A DNA stretch of 64,000 nucleotides from Daphnia carinata (lineage: Eukaryota > Arthropoda > Branchiopoda > Diplostraca > Daphniidae), in NCBI RefSeq assembly GCF_022539665.2, contig NC_081336.1:3488221-3552220 (forward strand), read 5' to 3'. Shown here piece by piece: positions 62,950-64,000 of the stretch (position 1 is its first letter; each line of letters starts with the position of its first letter). Under the pieces are notes generated by a model that worked only from the letters and a program-made list of their open reading frames with translations, had not been told where the DNA came from and made no database searches. The translations under genes were made by a program, and so were the position numbers.

Positions 62950-63780
62950 GTAAGTGAAAATAAGAAGAGAAAAGGTTAGGAGGAATGCATCGTTGTCTCA
63001 AAGCACTGGTATATGTCAATCGTCGATTGCCACGGTCAAACAAAAGGAGAATAGGATTCAAAATGAAGCCGTCAGATTCATCCAAAGCTGCCATCATCAG
63101 GGGATCAAAGACACACACGCTGAATCAAAACAAGGTGATGGGGGACACACACGAGGCAGATTGTGATTGATAGTGTTTTCTTTTTTCTTTCTCTCTTTAA
63201 CAAAATAGAAGTCCAGGCGAGGGGAGAAAGGAATTATGTGTTCGCTATACATATGTATATAATTTTTTTTAAAAGAACGTTTATGTATAGAGGTTTACAC
63301 GTAAAGCAAAATTGAAAAAAAGATTAAAAAAAAAAAAAGCGACTCATGTTTTTCAGTGTCAACGATCTCTCCTTTGCCACACAATCAAGCAACAATACTA
63401 GGCAGGGGAGAGTTCAAAAAATAAGAAAGAAAAACAAAACCTAATCTTTAAAAAACGGTTGCGTTTTAGGGTAAAACATAAGGGAGTTTGATATGGCGGA
63501 ATGTTATTTTCACTGTTTTTCATCTTGTTTTTTTTACCGACATCACAGGTGTTGTTTTTTTTTTTCTCTTTTTTTTTTTTTTTTAGCTCAGACACAATTT
63601 CGGACACATCGCCTAACTATTTGTTCTGGAATATGAAGTAGAATCGATCAACTGTCAACTCAGATCATTCAAATGAAAAAGTCAAAGTCGACGATAAAAA
63701 GCAATCTCAAATTCGCTATACATCTAAAAAAAAATTTTTGACCTGATTTTGTTGCCGACAGTGATGCTCGTGTGTGTCCA

Positions 63781-64000
63781 TCACAAGAACTCGCGCTCCA
63801 GTTCACTCAAGGTTGACTTGGATGATCGCGAAGCGAGATAGTCGCGACGCACTGGTCTCGCAGCCTACATCAACACATCACGTCTTAAAAACATTTTACG
63901 TTAAAAGCTCTAAAGCTGAAAATTACCTTCAGAGGAATCGTATAGTCCTGGCTTTGACCTTGAACCGGAATGTCCATTAAAGTGCGGCCGTCTCCGCTGA
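63781..64000 (-). CDS. Unidentified protein, last two coding exons (partial, runs off the window)
   Basis: On the - strand, exon 64000-63927 ends ...MDIPVQGQSQDYTIPLK and meets the donor GTAATT. After a 62-bp intron with a GATGTAG acceptor, exon 63864-63781 continues AARPVRRDYLASRSS and ends STLSELEREFL with TGA (63783-63781). Both exons are open in the same frame and join in phase 0. The intron size matches the short introns of the neighbouring genes, and the codons look coding (no simple repeats). The visible 52 residues form a hydrophilic, Arg/Ser-rich tail without a membrane segment or domain I recognise. It could be the cytoplasmic end of a receptor or adhesion protein, but that is a guess. 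The gene is convergent with Hairless. Confidence 0.75.

Larger units (their letters stand above)
61896..63780. other. Convergent intergenic region (3' UTRs of Hairless and of the downstream - strand gene)
   Basis: Poly-A and poly-T tracts with moderately complex stretches. An open frame of 161 codons on the - strand (62337-62822) is Lys-rich and lacks motifs. One exon-like block is listed separately at 62811-62949. Confidence 0.6.

Overview
The window looks like nuclear DNA of an arthropod, most likely a crustacean of the Daphnia type. It has spliced genes with many short introns (62-113 bp), an arthropod-specific Hairless gene, and a homothorax gene whose C-terminus matches the insect protein. 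Much of it is homopolymer and microsatellite sequence, with A, T and G runs reaching 24-31 bases. I cannot name the species from sequence alone. No bacterial, viral or organellar block is visible, and I found no rRNA, tRNA or CRISPR array.

Layout: (1) 1-19393, + strand: the 3' half of homothorax (hth/Meis), with four coding exons that carry the whole TALE homeodomain and C-terminal tail, split by introns of 1.7 kb, 16.9 kb and 0.2 kb. (2) 19394 to about 25060: 3' UTR and low-complexity flank. (3) About 25060-29223: a tandem array of an AT-rich, non-coding unit of about 680 bp, built from two diverged halves of about 340 bp; most units carry a 32-bp palindrome centred on GGCTATAGCC. One isolated copy lies at about 43750-44540. 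(4) 29224-57360: roughly 28 kb of intergenic DNA without a gene I can defend, with some candidate regulatory or structured islands and a 31-base G run. (5) 57438-58818, + strand: a complete six-exon mitochondrial carrier (SLC25A45/47/48-like, 305 aa). (6) 60243-61895, + strand: Hairless, the Notch-pathway co-repressor adaptor (448 aa), with a possible overlapping upstream ORF. (7) 63781-64000, - strand: the last two exons of an unidentified gene, convergent with Hairless.

Functionally, homothorax (Hox cofactor) and Hairless (binds Su(H), recruits Groucho and CtBP) are both developmental transcriptional regulators, but nothing here shows that they are co-regulated. The carrier and Hairless lie head-to-tail 1.4 kb apart. 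The least explained structure is the dimeric palindrome-bearing repeat family.
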